The notes below the pieces were generated by a model. The model was given only the letters and a program-made list of their open reading frames with translations, made no database searches and was not told the origin of the DNA. DNA of 64,000 nucleotides, taken from assembly GCF_014649995.1 (NCBI RefSeq), contig NZ_BMUC01000001.1:412313-476312 (forward strand). The letters are read 5' to 3'. The DNA comes from Streptomyces griseoflavus (GTDB lineage: Bacteria; Actinomycetota; Actinomycetes; Streptomycetales; Streptomycetaceae). Below are positions 1 to 8,434 of the stretch, one piece after another. Numbering within the stretch: position 1 is the first letter of the stretch; each line of letters begins with the position of its first letter. The position numbers were made by a program, and so were the translations under genes.

Positions 1-39
1 ACCTGACGGGGGCCGCTCCTCTTCCGCCGGGGTGCCGGG

Positions 40-891
40 CTACGGGACCTCGCGGCCGTACGGGCGGACGCGGTGGCGTGGGGCGGCCGTCCGGCGGGGC
101 GGGCGGGTGAGGGTGATCTGGCGGACCAGTTGCTGGAAGCAGGCCAGGGCGGCCACGCCCGGGAGGGCCGCCGCGGCCGTGTCGGTGAGGGTGCGGGGGG
201 CCTCGGCCACGCAGAGCAGGACCGCGACGGAGGAGAAGAGCAGGACGACGAACCAGGAGTGCAGGGCGCGCCGTTGGTGGAGTGCCGCGCGGAGGATGGA
301 GAGGGAGCCCGCCAGCCAGGGGCCGTAGACCAGGATGGGCCACCAGGCGGAGGAGCTGCCGCTGCTGTGCGCGGTGGTGACCAGGAGCAGGGGCTCGTAG
401 GTGACCACGCCGCTGAAGACGCTCACCATCGACACGGTGACCGCTGCCATGGCGGCGATGACGTAGCTGGCGACGCGCAGTGCGTCGGGGCGTTTGCGCG
501 GGGGCTTGCGGTGGCCGCGCGGGGCCGGTGCGCGCAGGGGCGGCAGTTCGGCCGTGATCTCCTGGAGGTTGCCCATGGGGCTGCCCGCGGGCGGTGCGGT
601 GACCGAGGGCTCCTCGCGCGGAGGCGGCACGGTTCTGCCGTACTCCTCGCCGCGGGCCTCCTGGAGCAGATAGGCGAGCTCCTCGGCCGGGTCCCAGGGC
701 GGGACGGTGTGGTCCATCGCCGGGTCCCAGGGCGGGACGGCCGGGTCCGTCGCCGGGTTCCAGGGCGGGACGGCCGGCTCCACGGGTTCGGCGTAGACGG
801 CTCCGGCCCGGTGCCGTCCCGTGCCCGCCTCGTTGTACTGGTCCGGGAAGTCGGCGCCGTACCAGAGTGGGTCGTAGCGTTCATCATTCAT
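40..891 (-). CDS. DUF2637-like multi-pass membrane protein
   Basis: The 283-residue protein has a cytosolic-looking acidic/proline-rich N-terminus (about 1-137) followed by four hydrophobic segments at about 139-162, 184-205, 212-230 and 237-256. This layout and the short loops resemble the DUF2637/SpdB-like membrane proteins common in Streptomyces; that family assignment is by eye. Residues 41-69 hold three copies of a VPPW(N/D)PA unit, encoded by near-identical DNA at 685-780, so the tract probably grew by slippage. The ATG at 891 has no purine-rich ribosome site upstream, so it may be translated leaderless or weakly. It is divergent from the membrane-protein gene beginning near 1208. No function can be assigned. 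Confidence 0.75.
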   Translation of the reverse strand: MNDERYDPLWYGADFPDQYNEAGTGRHRAGAVYAEPVEPAVPPWNPATDPAVPPWDPAMDHTVPPWDPAEELAYLLQEARGEEYGRTVPPPREEPSVTAPPAGSPMGNLQEITAELPPLRAPAPRGHRKPPRKRPDALRVASYVIAAMAAVTVSMVSVFSGVVTYEPLLLVTTAHSSGSSSAWWPILVYGPWLAGSLSILRAALHQRRALHSWFVVLLFSSVAVLLCVAEAPRTLTDTAAAALPGVAALACFQQLVRQITLTRPPRRTAAPRHRVRPYGREVP

Positions 892-1207
892 GTCAGAATT
901 GATTCATCGGGCCGGCGGGAGCAGTCAACGGCGGTTCTGCTACGTGGAGTTGGAGCGGTCCTGACCTGCTTGCCTTCATACAGCGACTAACGGCCCCTGT
1001 TTCACTTGGATGCGCGGCGAATGAGTGAACGCCCGTGCCGACCATTGCTTTGTACGAGCCTCGGAATTCCCTCTTTTTCGACTGGCGTTCAGCGGATGAG
1101 CGACATCGGTGCCGCCGTGGGGCATCCGCCCGGCCCGCTGCGGCGTCTACGCCGGTATGGATCTCGGGAAGTCGCCGGAGCCCGCGCGGGGTGAGGGCTG
1201 CCTGGTC
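892..1207. other. Divergent intergenic region
   Basis: This stretch lies between two divergent membrane-protein genes and must hold both promoters. It is less GC-rich than its surroundings, especially 892-1080. No convincing -35/-10 pair, operator or hairpin was recognised. Short reading frames through it have poor codon bias and no ribosome site. The ATG at 1157, in frame with the downstream gene, lacks a ribosome site. Confidence 0.5.
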
Positions 1208-2203
1208 GTGGCGATTCGCGTGCCCGTGCGGATCGTGGTGCTGGTGCTGGTCGTGCCGGTCCGGATGGTGGGGGACGCGCTCGTCGCCGGCGGGCGGTTC
1301 CTGAACGACGCGGTGTTCCGGCCGGTCGGGCGGGCCCTGCTGTGGGCGGGCCGGGCGGTGTTCGTGTGGCCGTTCGTGGGGCTGTGGCGCCATGTGCTGG
1401 TGCCGCTGGGCAGGGGGCTCGGGTGGCTGGGGAAGGTACTCGTCGTCCTTCCGGCCGTGGCGTTGTACCGCCATGTGCTGACGCCGCTCGGACGCGCGGC
1501 CGTATGGACGTACGCGCGGGTGCTGACTCCGCTCGGGCACGCGTGCGCCGCCGCCGGGGCGGCGGTCCGGGCGGGGCTGGCGCTGCTGGCGCGGCATCTC
1601 GTCGTCCTGCCCTCGGCGTGGGCGTACCGGTGGATCCTCACGCCGTTGGGGCACGCGGGCGTGTGGTGCGGCAAGGGGCTCCTGTGGGGGGTGGCGGCGA
1701 TCGCCACCGTGATCGGTGCGGGGCTGTACTGGACCGCCCGCGTCCTGCTGGTGCTGCCCGCGCTCGCGGTCCGGCGCTGGGTGCTGGTGCCCGCCGGGCG
1801 GGTGCTCGGGGTCGTCGTGCGGGAGATCGGGGCCGCGCTGGGGCACGCCTGGCGGGTCGCCGGGTACGTCTCCCTGGCCGTCGGAGGGCTCCTCGGGACG
1901 CTGCTGCGGTGGACGTTCGTGGAGCCCGCGCGGTGGGTGTACCGCGGGGTGCTGACACCGGTGGGGCACGCGGTGCGGGACGCCGTGCTGCGGCCGGCCG
2001 TCGAGGCCGGCCGTCGTGCGGGACGTGCCACACGACAGGCGCTCGCCTCCGCCCGCGTGACGGCCCGTCAGATCCGGGCCGACATCCGGCGGGTGCTCGT
2101 CGGCGGGCCCGGGACGCCCGCCCCGAACGGGGATCAAGGCGAGGAGCCGGTGCGCGACGTGCGGAGGGTGAGTGAAGGTCGGAATCTGCTGACGAAGGGC
2201 TGA
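1208..2203 (+). CDS. Membrane protein of repeated TPLGHA-type modules
   Basis: The chosen start is GTG 1208, because GGGGTGAGGG (1188-1197) sits 10 bases before it; the in-frame ATG 1157 has no ribosome site. The 331-residue product alternates hydrophobic stretches with about seven copies of a short module reading (Y/W)R-x-(V/I)-L-(T/V)-P-(L/V/A)-G-(H/R)-(A/G), spaced roughly 30-40 residues apart (for example at nucleotides ~1390, ~1470, ~1520, ~1630, ~1780 and ~1940). The C-terminal ~70 residues are basic and hydrophilic, with RR/RQ pairs that could contact DNA, RNA or lipid head groups. I recognise no enzymatic domain. It may be a monotopic or multi-pass envelope protein; the function is unknown. 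Confidence 0.75.
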   Translation: MAIRVPVRIVVLVLVVPVRMVGDALVAGGRFLNDAVFRPVGRALLWAGRAVFVWPFVGLWRHVLVPLGRGLGWLGKVLVVLPAVALYRHVLTPLGRAAVWTYARVLTPLGHACAAAGAAVRAGLALLARHLVVLPSAWAYRWILTPLGHAGVWCGKGLLWGVAAIATVIGAGLYWTARVLLVLPALAVRRWVLVPAGRVLGVVVREIGAALGHAWRVAGYVSLAVGGLLGTLLRWTFVEPARWVYRGVLTPVGHAVRDAVLRPAVEAGRRAGRATRQALASARVTARQIRADIRRVLVGGPGTPAPNGDQGEEPVRDVRRVSEGRNLLTKG

Positions 2204-2584
2204 CCTGCGCCTTTGGTGCGCTGCGGTGTGGTTGGCGTGGCCTGTGCACGACCGGCACGTCCTGGGCGGCCATGAGCGTCCACCTCCACGGGGAGGGCGG
2301 CGGCACCGGCACGCACGCGATGCCGGTCTCGTCCCGGCGCTCCCGGCCCCCGGCCGGGTCCCCACGCCGCCCCCAGCCGGCGCCCGCGGCGTACGCGCAG
2401 GACCGCGCCGCCGCACCGGCCGGGAACGGCACCCCCGGCCGCCGGGAACCGGCGGCTCCGCCCGGACGTACTCTGAAGAGGACCACGACCCCCGTTCCCG
2501 GGCCGGGACACCGGGGTAGTCGTACGGCCGTACGCTGGATAGGGAGGCGCGCACCGCGTCTCCCTGCAACGAGGAGAAGATCCA
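2204..2584. other. Intergenic region before the DUF2344 gene
   Basis: No credible gene was found. Reading frames crossing it (for example 2272-2688 forward or 2134-2637 reverse) have random composition and overlap the real downstream gene. The distal part (2510-2570) contains TACGCTGGATAGGG-like sequence that may include the promoter for the next gene, followed by a good ribosome site GAGGAG at 2571-2576. Confidence 0.4.
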
Positions 2585-3403
2585 CTGGGCAAGCGACAGC
2601 CCGAAGGCCCGCCGCCCGCACCCGCGGTGCAGCGCATCCGACTGCGCTACACCAAGCGCGGCCGCCTCCGGTTCACCAGTCACCGTGACTTCCAGCGCGC
2701 CTTCGAGCGCGCGCTGCGCCGCGCCGAGGTGCCCATGGCGTACTCGGCGGGGTTCACGCCGCACCCGAAGGTGTCGTACGCCAATGCCGCACCCACCGGC
2801 ACGGGCAGCGAGGCCGAGTACCTGGAGATCGCGCTCACCGAGCCACGCGACCCCGAGCGGCTGAGAGGCCTGCTCGACGAGTCGATGCCCGCCGGACTCG
2901 ACATCGTCGAGGCGGTCGAGGCCCGCACGTCGGGCCTCGCCGACCGGCTCACCGCTTCCGTGTGGGAGCTGCGGCTGGAGGGCGTGGACCCCGAGGACGC
3001 CCGCCGCGCGGTGGACGCCTTCGACGCGGCCGGGACCGTCGAGGTCCAGCGCCGCACCAAGAACGGCGTCCGCACCTTCGACGCCCGTTCCGCGGTCGTG
3101 GCCCTGGAGAGCGCCGATGCGCGCTCGTCGCAGCCTGATAGGCCGAGCGACCAGCCCTGTGCGATACTGCGGCTGGTTGTTCGGCACGTGACGCCTGCCG
3201 TACGACCCGACGACGTCCTGTCCGGTCTCCGCGCCGTGGCCGACCTGGCGCCGCCGGTCCCCGCAGCGGTGACCAGGCTGGCGCAGGGGCTGTTCGATGA
3301 AGAGACCGGCACGGTGACCGACCCGCTCGCGCCCGACCGCGAGGCAGCAGCGACCGAGCCGCAACCGGCCGGCGCCACTGCCGCCGCGACGGCGCCCGCG
3401 TAG
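2585..3403 (+). CDS. TIGR03936 / DUF2344 radical-SAM-associated protein
   Basis: The protein carries the DUF2344 signature near its N-terminus: RIRLRYTKRGRLRFTSHRD, then AGFTPHPKVSYANA. This family usually lies beside a B12-binding radical SAM protein (TIGR03960), which is not in this window, and its biochemical role is unsettled. The start is inferred to be CTG 2585, because GAGGAG (2571-2576) is 8 bases before it. The peptide that follows (LGKRQPEGPPPAPAVQ) matches the N-terminus I remember for Streptomyces orthologues. The alternative GTG 2627 has no ribosome site. This gives 272 residues. The C-terminal ~50 residues are alanine/glutamate-rich and probably disordered. The gene lies 263 bases upstream of the RNase E/G gene on the same strand. 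Confidence 0.85.
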   Translation: MGKRQPEGPPPAPAVQRIRLRYTKRGRLRFTSHRDFQRAFERALRRAEVPMAYSAGFTPHPKVSYANAAPTGTGSEAEYLEIALTEPRDPERLRGLLDESMPAGLDIVEAVEARTSGLADRLTASVWELRLEGVDPEDARRAVDAFDAAGTVEVQRRTKNGVRTFDARSAVVALESADARSSQPDRPSDQPCAILRLVVRHVTPAVRPDDVLSGLRAVADLAPPVPAAVTRLAQGLFDEETGTVTDPLAPDREAAATEPQPAGATAAATAPA

Positions 3404-3666
3404 GGAAGGTCCCGCGTAGGGACGGACGTCGTGAAAGCGCCGCCCTCGACCTCGGGAGCCACCTGGGTCGGGCAGCGCACCGACCAGAAGACTTTCGCCA
3501 GGCCGTGCGCATTCGGTGTACGGAACCGGCGAGACAGGACACAGAGAGCTCCCGAGCGGCGCCCGCGCCCCGGACGGCGGTAACCGCGCACCGCGCGAAC
3601 CGCGGACGTCACCGGCATCGCCGGACCAGGTGCGGCGCCCGGGAGCCTGACGGGAGAAACGCCCGC

Positions 3667-6600
3667 ATGCTCGAGCCGATCGAGCCCACCGAGGGCTCCG
3701 AACCGAACACCCCCAGCGACACCCTGCCGCCCCGGCGGCGGCGTGCCGCGTCCCGCCCGGCGGGCCCGCCCGCCGCCGCGGCCGACACGACGGCCGAGAC
3801 CGTCGAGCCGGCCCTGCCGCCCGCGGAGTCCGGCGACACGCCCGGGTCCGCGGGGCCCGTGGACGCGCCGGACAACTCCGGGGCCGAGGAGAAGACCGAG
3901 ACCGCCGCACCCCGGCGGCGCCGTGCGGTCCGCCGCGCGGCCGCGCCCGCCGGGGCACCCGCGGAGGCCGCGGAGACCGTCGTGGCGGCGACCCCCGCCC
4001 CGGACGCGACCGCTCCGGCTCCCGAGCCCGCCGTCGCCGCGGACTCCGCCGACGACGCCGCGCCCCGGCGCACCCGCCGCCGCGCCACGCGCACGGTGAC
4101 CTCGCCGCCGGCCGGTGCCGAGACCCCGGAGGCCTCGGAGACCGCCGGCTCCACCGCCACCACCGAAGCGGCACCCGCGGCGGCGCAGACGCCCGCGACG
4201 CCCACGACCGACGAGGACGCCGCCCCGCGCCGCACCCGGCGCCGCGCGACGCGCACCGCCGCCGCGCCGGCGACGACCGCCGAAGCGGCCGTGACCGAGG
4301 ACAGCGCCGAGCAGACGCAGACCCCGGCCGAGCAGGCGCAGCCCTCCGCGGAGCAGGCCCAGACCCCGGCCGAGCAGGCCCAGCCGGCCGAAACCGCCGA
4401 CGCCGACGAGGACGCCGCCCCGCGCCGCACCCGGCGCCGTGCCTCGCGCCGTGCCTCCGCGCCCGCCGGCGCCCCGGTGACCGCCGAGACGGCGGAGGGC
4501 GACGCGGGTGAGCCCGCGCAGGCCGCCCCGACCGCCGAACAGGCCCCGGTGACCGGGGACGAGAAGCGGACGCAGGCTCCCGCCACCGAGCAGACCCCCG
4601 CCACTGAGCAGACCCCCGCGACCGAGCAGGCCCCGGAGGCCGAGCAGGCCCCGGAGGCCCCCGCCGACGACGCCGCTCCGCGCCGCCGCCGTCGCGCGGT
4701 CCGCAAGGCCGCCGCCGGGTTCGCCGAGCCCGCGCGCTCCGCCCGGACCGCCGCCCCGTCCACCGGCTCCGACGAGCCGGAGGGTTCGCCCCGCCGCCCC
4801 GCGCGCCCGGCCGTCGCCGTGTTCCAGCCGCCGGTGTTCACCGAACCCCGCTTCCAGACCCCCGAGCGGGCCGCCGCCGAGGCCGCGGCCGAGGTCGCCG
4901 CGCCGGCCGAGCCGGAGGAGGAGACCGAGGAGTTCGCGGAGGAGCAGCCCGCCGCTTCCCGCGGCCGCAGCCGCCGCCGTCGCCGGGGCGCCGGTGACGA
5001 GACCGAGGCCGCCGCACCGGCCGCCGAGGCCGCTCCCGCCACCCACGCCGAGACCGAGGACGACGAGGCCGACGAGACGGCCGAGGACCACGCCGACACC
5101 GACGACCAGGACGACAGCGAGTCCTCCGGTGCGCGCCGCCGCCGTCGCCGCGGCGGCCGTCGCCGCCGGCGCGGCGAGTCCGCCGACTCCGACGCCGAGG
5201 GCGGCGAGTCCGGGGACGAGGACGCCGACACCGAGCGGGTCGCCTCGGAGCAGGCCGCCCAGGACGCCGAGGACACCGCCGAGCAGACCGAGGAGGACGC
5301 CGAGGACCGCGAGGACCGCGACGACTCCGGCGGTTCCAGCAGCAGCCGTCGCCGCCGTCGCCGCCGTCGCCGGGCCGGTGACAGCGGTGGCGAGAGTGAC
5401 GCCCCCACCGACGACCCCGAGCGCACCGTCGTCAAGGTGCGCGAGCCGCGCAAGGCGAGCGAGCCGTCGGACGAGGTGCAGTCCATCAAGGGCTCCACGC
5501 GTCTGGAGGCCAAGAAGCAGCGCCGCCGCGAGGGCCGCGAGCAGGGCCGCCGCCGGGTGCCGATCATCACCGAGGCCGAGTTCCTGGCCCGCCGCGAGGC
5601 CGTCGAGCGCGTCATGGTGGTCCGCCAGTACGGCGACCGCACGCAGATCGGCGTCCTGGAGGACGGGGTGCTCGTCGAGCACTACGTCAACAAGGAGCAG
5701 GCCACCTCGTACGTCGGCAACGTCTACCTCGGCAAGGTGCAGAACGTGCTGCCGTCGATGGAGGCCGCCTTCATCGACATCGGCAAGGGCCGCAACGCGG
5801 TGCTCTACGCCGGCGAGGTCAACTTCGAGGCGCTGGGCATGGGCCACGGCCCGCGCCGCATCGAGTCCGCGCTCAAGTCCGGTCAGCCGGTCCTGGTCCA
5901 GGTGACCAAGGACCCGATCGGGCACAAGGGCGCCCGCCTCACCAGCCAGGTCTCCCTCCCGGGCCGCTACCTCGTGTACGTCCCCGAGGGCTCGATGACC
6001 GGCATCAGCCGCAAGCTGCCCGACACCGAGCGGGCCCGGCTGAAGACCATCCTCAAGAAGATCGTCCCCGAGGACGCGGGCGTCATCGTGCGCACCGCCG
6101 CCGAGGGCGCCAGCGAGGACGAGCTGCGCCGCGACGTCGAGCGGCTCCAGGCGCAGTGGGAGGAGATCAAGAAGAAGTCCAAGAACGGCGGCAGCGCGCC
6201 GACGCTGCTGTACGGCGAGCCGGACATGACCGTCCGGGTCGTGCGGGACATCTTCAACGAGGACTTCTCCAAGGTCGTCGTCAGCGGCGACGACGCGTGG
6301 GAGACCATCCACGGGTACGTCTCGCACGTGGCGCCGGACCTGGCCGGGCGGCTGTCCCGGTGGACCAGCGAGGTCGACGTCTTCGCCACGTACCGGATCG
6401 ACGAGCAGCTCGCCAAGGCGCTGGACCGCAAGGTGTGGCTGCCCAGCGGTGGCTCGCTGGTGATCGACCGGACCGAGGCGATGGTCGTCGTCGACGTCAA
6501 CACCGGCAAGTTCACCGGTCAGGGCGGCAACCTCGAGGAGACGGTCACCAGGAACAACCTGGAGGCGGCCGAGGAGATCGTGCGCCAGCTGCGGCTGCGC

Positions 6601-7995
6601 GACCTCGGCGGCATCATCGTCATCGACTTCATCGACATGGTCCTGGAGTCCAACCGCGACCTGGTGCTGCGGCGCCTGCTGGAGTGCCTGGGCCGCGACC
6701 GTACGAAGCACCAGGTCGCCGAGGTCACCTCGCTGGGCCTGGTGCAGATGACCCGCAAGCGGGTCGGCCAGGGCCTGCTGGAGTCGTTCTCGGAGACCTG
6801 CGTCCACTGCAACGGGCGCGGTGTCCTCGTGCACCTCGACCAGCCGGCCGCCGCCGGCGGCGGCAGCAAGCGCAGGAAGCGGGCGCGGGCCGGCGGGGCG
6901 GAAGCGCCGCACGAGCACGAGCACGAGGCCGTGGCCTCCCCGACGGCGGAGCAGGAGGCCGAGACCGAGGCCGAGTCGGTGGCCGAGGTCGCGGCCGAGG
7001 CCGCCGAGCCGGTCTCCCTCCCGGCACCCGAGTTCACGCCGGACGAGGAGCTGTACAGCAGCGCCGCCGAGGCGGAGGCCGCGGCCACCCGTGGGCGTAC
7101 GCGCCGCCGGGCGAGCCGGCGGGCGTCCGCCCCCGCGGGCGCGCCGAAGCGGGAGACCGCCCCGGCCGCCCGGGCAGCCGAGGTCACGCAGGCACCGAAG
7201 GCCGCCGGCGAGCGGGCCGAGGAGCGCGTCGGGACCGAGGAGCCCGTGCCGGCCGGCGCCCCGACGGCGCAGGACGTGACGGCCGCCGAGGAGGCCGCGC
7301 GTCCGGTGCAGCCGGAGTCGGCGGCCGAGGCGCTCGCCGAGCCCGCGGCCGTCGAGGACGCCGTGGTGCCCGAGGAGGCCGCGCCCAAGGCCCGTACGCG
7401 TCGCCGGGCCACCCGCAAGGTGTCCGCGCCGGCCGGTTCCCCGGCGGGAGCGGAGGCCGCGGTGGTCACGGTCACGGAGCCCGCGAAGACGCAGGAGGCA
7501 CCGGCGGCCGAGGAGGCCCCCGCCGAGGCGCCCGCCCCGGCGGAGCCCGAGGCCCCGGCCCGCCCGCGCCGGCGCGCGGTGCGCAAGCCGAGCACCTCCA
7601 CCGCGTCGGAGGACACGGCCGTCGTGGTCGTCCCGTCCGCCCCCGCCGAGGAGCCGGCACCCGCCGGGGAGCCGGCACCCGCCGGGGAGCCGGCGCCCGC
7701 CGGGGAGCCGGCCGGCGAGAGCACGGTGACCGCCGAGGGCGAGGCGGAGGCCGCTCCGGCCAAGAAGACCGTCCGCAAGGCGGCCAAGAAGGCCACGGCG
7801 AAGAAGGCCGCCACCAAGAAGACGACGACGGCCAAGAAGACCGCCGCCAAGAAGACGACGACGGCCAAGAAGGCGGCGACCGCCACCAAGACGGCCGCCG
7901 CCAAGAAGACGACCGCGAGGAAGACGGCGTCGAAGAAGACCGCGGCCGCGGCTCAGCAGCCGCCGTCCTCGGTCACCGCCGGCACCGAGGACTGA
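3667..7995 (+). CDS. rne: Ribonuclease E/G, very long actinobacterial form
   Basis: This is a 1,442-residue endoribonuclease of the RNase E/G family (RNase ES in S. coelicolor), acting in mRNA decay and rRNA/tRNA processing. ATG 3667 follows a GGGAGA site. The catalytic core sits in the middle. An S1-like RNA-binding segment is at about 684-760 (NVYLGKVQNVLPSMEAAFID). The Mg-binding acids are D943 (VVVDVNTG) and D987 (IIVIDFIDM). The zinc-link CVHC is at C1045/C1048. Flanking it are long low-complexity arms: ~600 N-terminal residues of acidic Ala/Glu sequence punctuated by basic APRRTRRRATR-type clusters, and a ~390-residue C-terminal arm ending in a Lys/Ala-rich, histone-H1-like tail (about 1365-1430). 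In this arrangement the scaffold flanks the core on both sides, unlike E. coli where it is only C-terminal. A 16-bp hairpin follows the gene. Confidence 0.97.
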   Translation: MLEPIEPTEGSEPNTPSDTLPPRRRRAASRPAGPPAAAADTTAETVEPALPPAESGDTPGSAGPVDAPDNSGAEEKTETAAPRRRRAVRRAAAPAGAPAEAAETVVAATPAPDATAPAPEPAVAADSADDAAPRRTRRRATRTVTSPPAGAETPEASETAGSTATTEAAPAAAQTPATPTTDEDAAPRRTRRRATRTAAAPATTAEAAVTEDSAEQTQTPAEQAQPSAEQAQTPAEQAQPAETADADEDAAPRRTRRRASRRASAPAGAPVTAETAEGDAGEPAQAAPTAEQAPVTGDEKRTQAPATEQTPATEQTPATEQAPEAEQAPEAPADDAAPRRRRRAVRKAAAGFAEPARSARTAAPSTGSDEPEGSPRRPARPAVAVFQPPVFTEPRFQTPERAAAEAAAEVAAPAEPEEETEEFAEEQPAASRGRSRRRRRGAGDETEAAAPAAEAAPATHAETEDDEADETAEDHADTDDQDDSESSGARRRRRRGGRRRRRGESADSDAEGGESGDEDADTERVASEQAAQDAEDTAEQTEEDAEDREDRDDSGGSSSSRRRRRRRRRAGDSGGESDAPTDDPERTVVKVREPRKASEPSDEVQSIKGSTRLEAKKQRRREGREQGRRRVPIITEAEFLARREAVERVMVVRQYGDRTQIGVLEDGVLVEHYVNKEQATSYVGNVYLGKVQNVLPSMEAAFIDIGKGRNAVLYAGEVNFEALGMGHGPRRIESALKSGQPVLVQVTKDPIGHKGARLTSQVSLPGRYLVYVPEGSMTGISRKLPDTERARLKTILKKIVPEDAGVIVRTAAEGASEDELRRDVERLQAQWEEIKKKSKNGGSAPTLLYGEPDMTVRVVRDIFNEDFSKVVVSGDDAWETIHGYVSHVAPDLAGRLSRWTSEVDVFATYRIDEQLAKALDRKVWLPSGGSLVIDRTEAMVVVDVNTGKFTGQGGNLEETVTRNNLEAAEEIVRQLRLRDLGGIIVIDFIDMVLESNRDLVLRRLLECLGRDRTKHQVAEVTSLGLVQMTRKRVGQGLLESFSETCVHCNGRGVLVHLDQPAAAGGGSKRRKRARAGGAEAPHEHEHEAVASPTAEQEAETEAESVAEVAAEAAEPVSLPAPEFTPDEELYSSAAEAEAAATRGRTRRRASRRASAPAGAPKRETAPAARAAEVTQAPKAAGERAEERVGTEEPVPAGAPTAQDVTAAEEAARPVQPESAAEALAEPAAVEDAVVPEEAAPKARTRRRATRKVSAPAGSPAGAEAAVVTVTEPAKTQEAPAAEEAPAEAPAPAEPEAPARPRRRAVRKPSTSTASEDTAVVVVPSAPAEEPAPAGEPAPAGEPAPAGEPAGESTVTAEGEAEAAPAKKTVRKAAKKATAKKAATKKTTTAKKTAAKKTTTAKKAATATKTAAAKKTTARKTASKKTAAAAQQPPSSVTAGTED
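7651..7704 (+). repeat. 18-bp tandem repeat inside rne
   Basis: Three consecutive copies of GAGCCGGCACCCGCCGGG (the third has one substitution), plus a partial fourth, encode EPAPAG repeats in the C-terminal linker of RNase E/G. The repeat is in frame, so slippage changes only linker length. Confidence 0.9.
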
Positions 7996-8010
7996 ACGGT
8001 CCGCCGGGAG

Positions 8011-8048
8011 CGGCGCGGGGCACCGGACAGCACCGGTGCCCCGCGCCG
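8011..8048 (+). terminator. Hairpin terminator after rne
   Basis: Perfect 16-bp arms (8011-8026 and 8033-8048) with loop ACAGCA, starting 15 bases after the rne stop. There is no T tract, which is common for Streptomyces terminators. Confidence 0.75.
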
Positions 8049-8434
8049 CGCCGTGCAGCTGAAATGACTGTCCGTCACATTGGATTCGAGTGAGGCCGTA
8101 CCGTGCGCGCACGTGGTCACTTATTGACCATTCGAAGGTTTCTCTGTGGTAACTATGAGGAATTGCCCCTCTCATCTGCTGGTAACGTAATCGCGGTCTC
8201 GGCCGCTGTTCTTCCGCCGCCGTGGACTCAGCCGCTCACCGCGACCCGCGCGGGCAGCGGCTGTTCTCCGTCAAAGGCTCCTCGGGGCCTGAGCCCGCGC
8301 GGAGGCCGGTGCCGCCGACGGCAATCGGTTGAATTCAAACAGCACGGACACGGACGTCCCGCGCTCGGGACCGTCCCTTCCCGATCACATCGCGAGGCGC
8401 CCACGAGGCCGCCGAACGAGGAGGGGGAGCGTCG
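8049..8434 (+). promoter_or_regulatory. Intergenic promoter region of the glycan cluster
   Basis: This 386-base stretch is clearly less GC-rich than the flanking genes, mainly in 8060-8200, as expected of a promoter region. A TTGACC box at 8124-8129 is followed, at a long spacing, by GTAACT/TAACTA at 8149-8155; this is a weak candidate promoter. A GTG-started frame at 8103-8438 overlaps the next start by ATGA, but it has un-Streptomyces-like codon use, including a TTA codon. I regard it as non-coding. A strong ribosome site GAGGAGGGGGAG precedes the ATG at 8435. Confidence 0.4.

Noticed and set aside
2272-2688. Forward frame across the region before the DUF2344 gene
   Set aside because: It overlaps the well-supported gene in another frame, has random composition and no homology-like motif.
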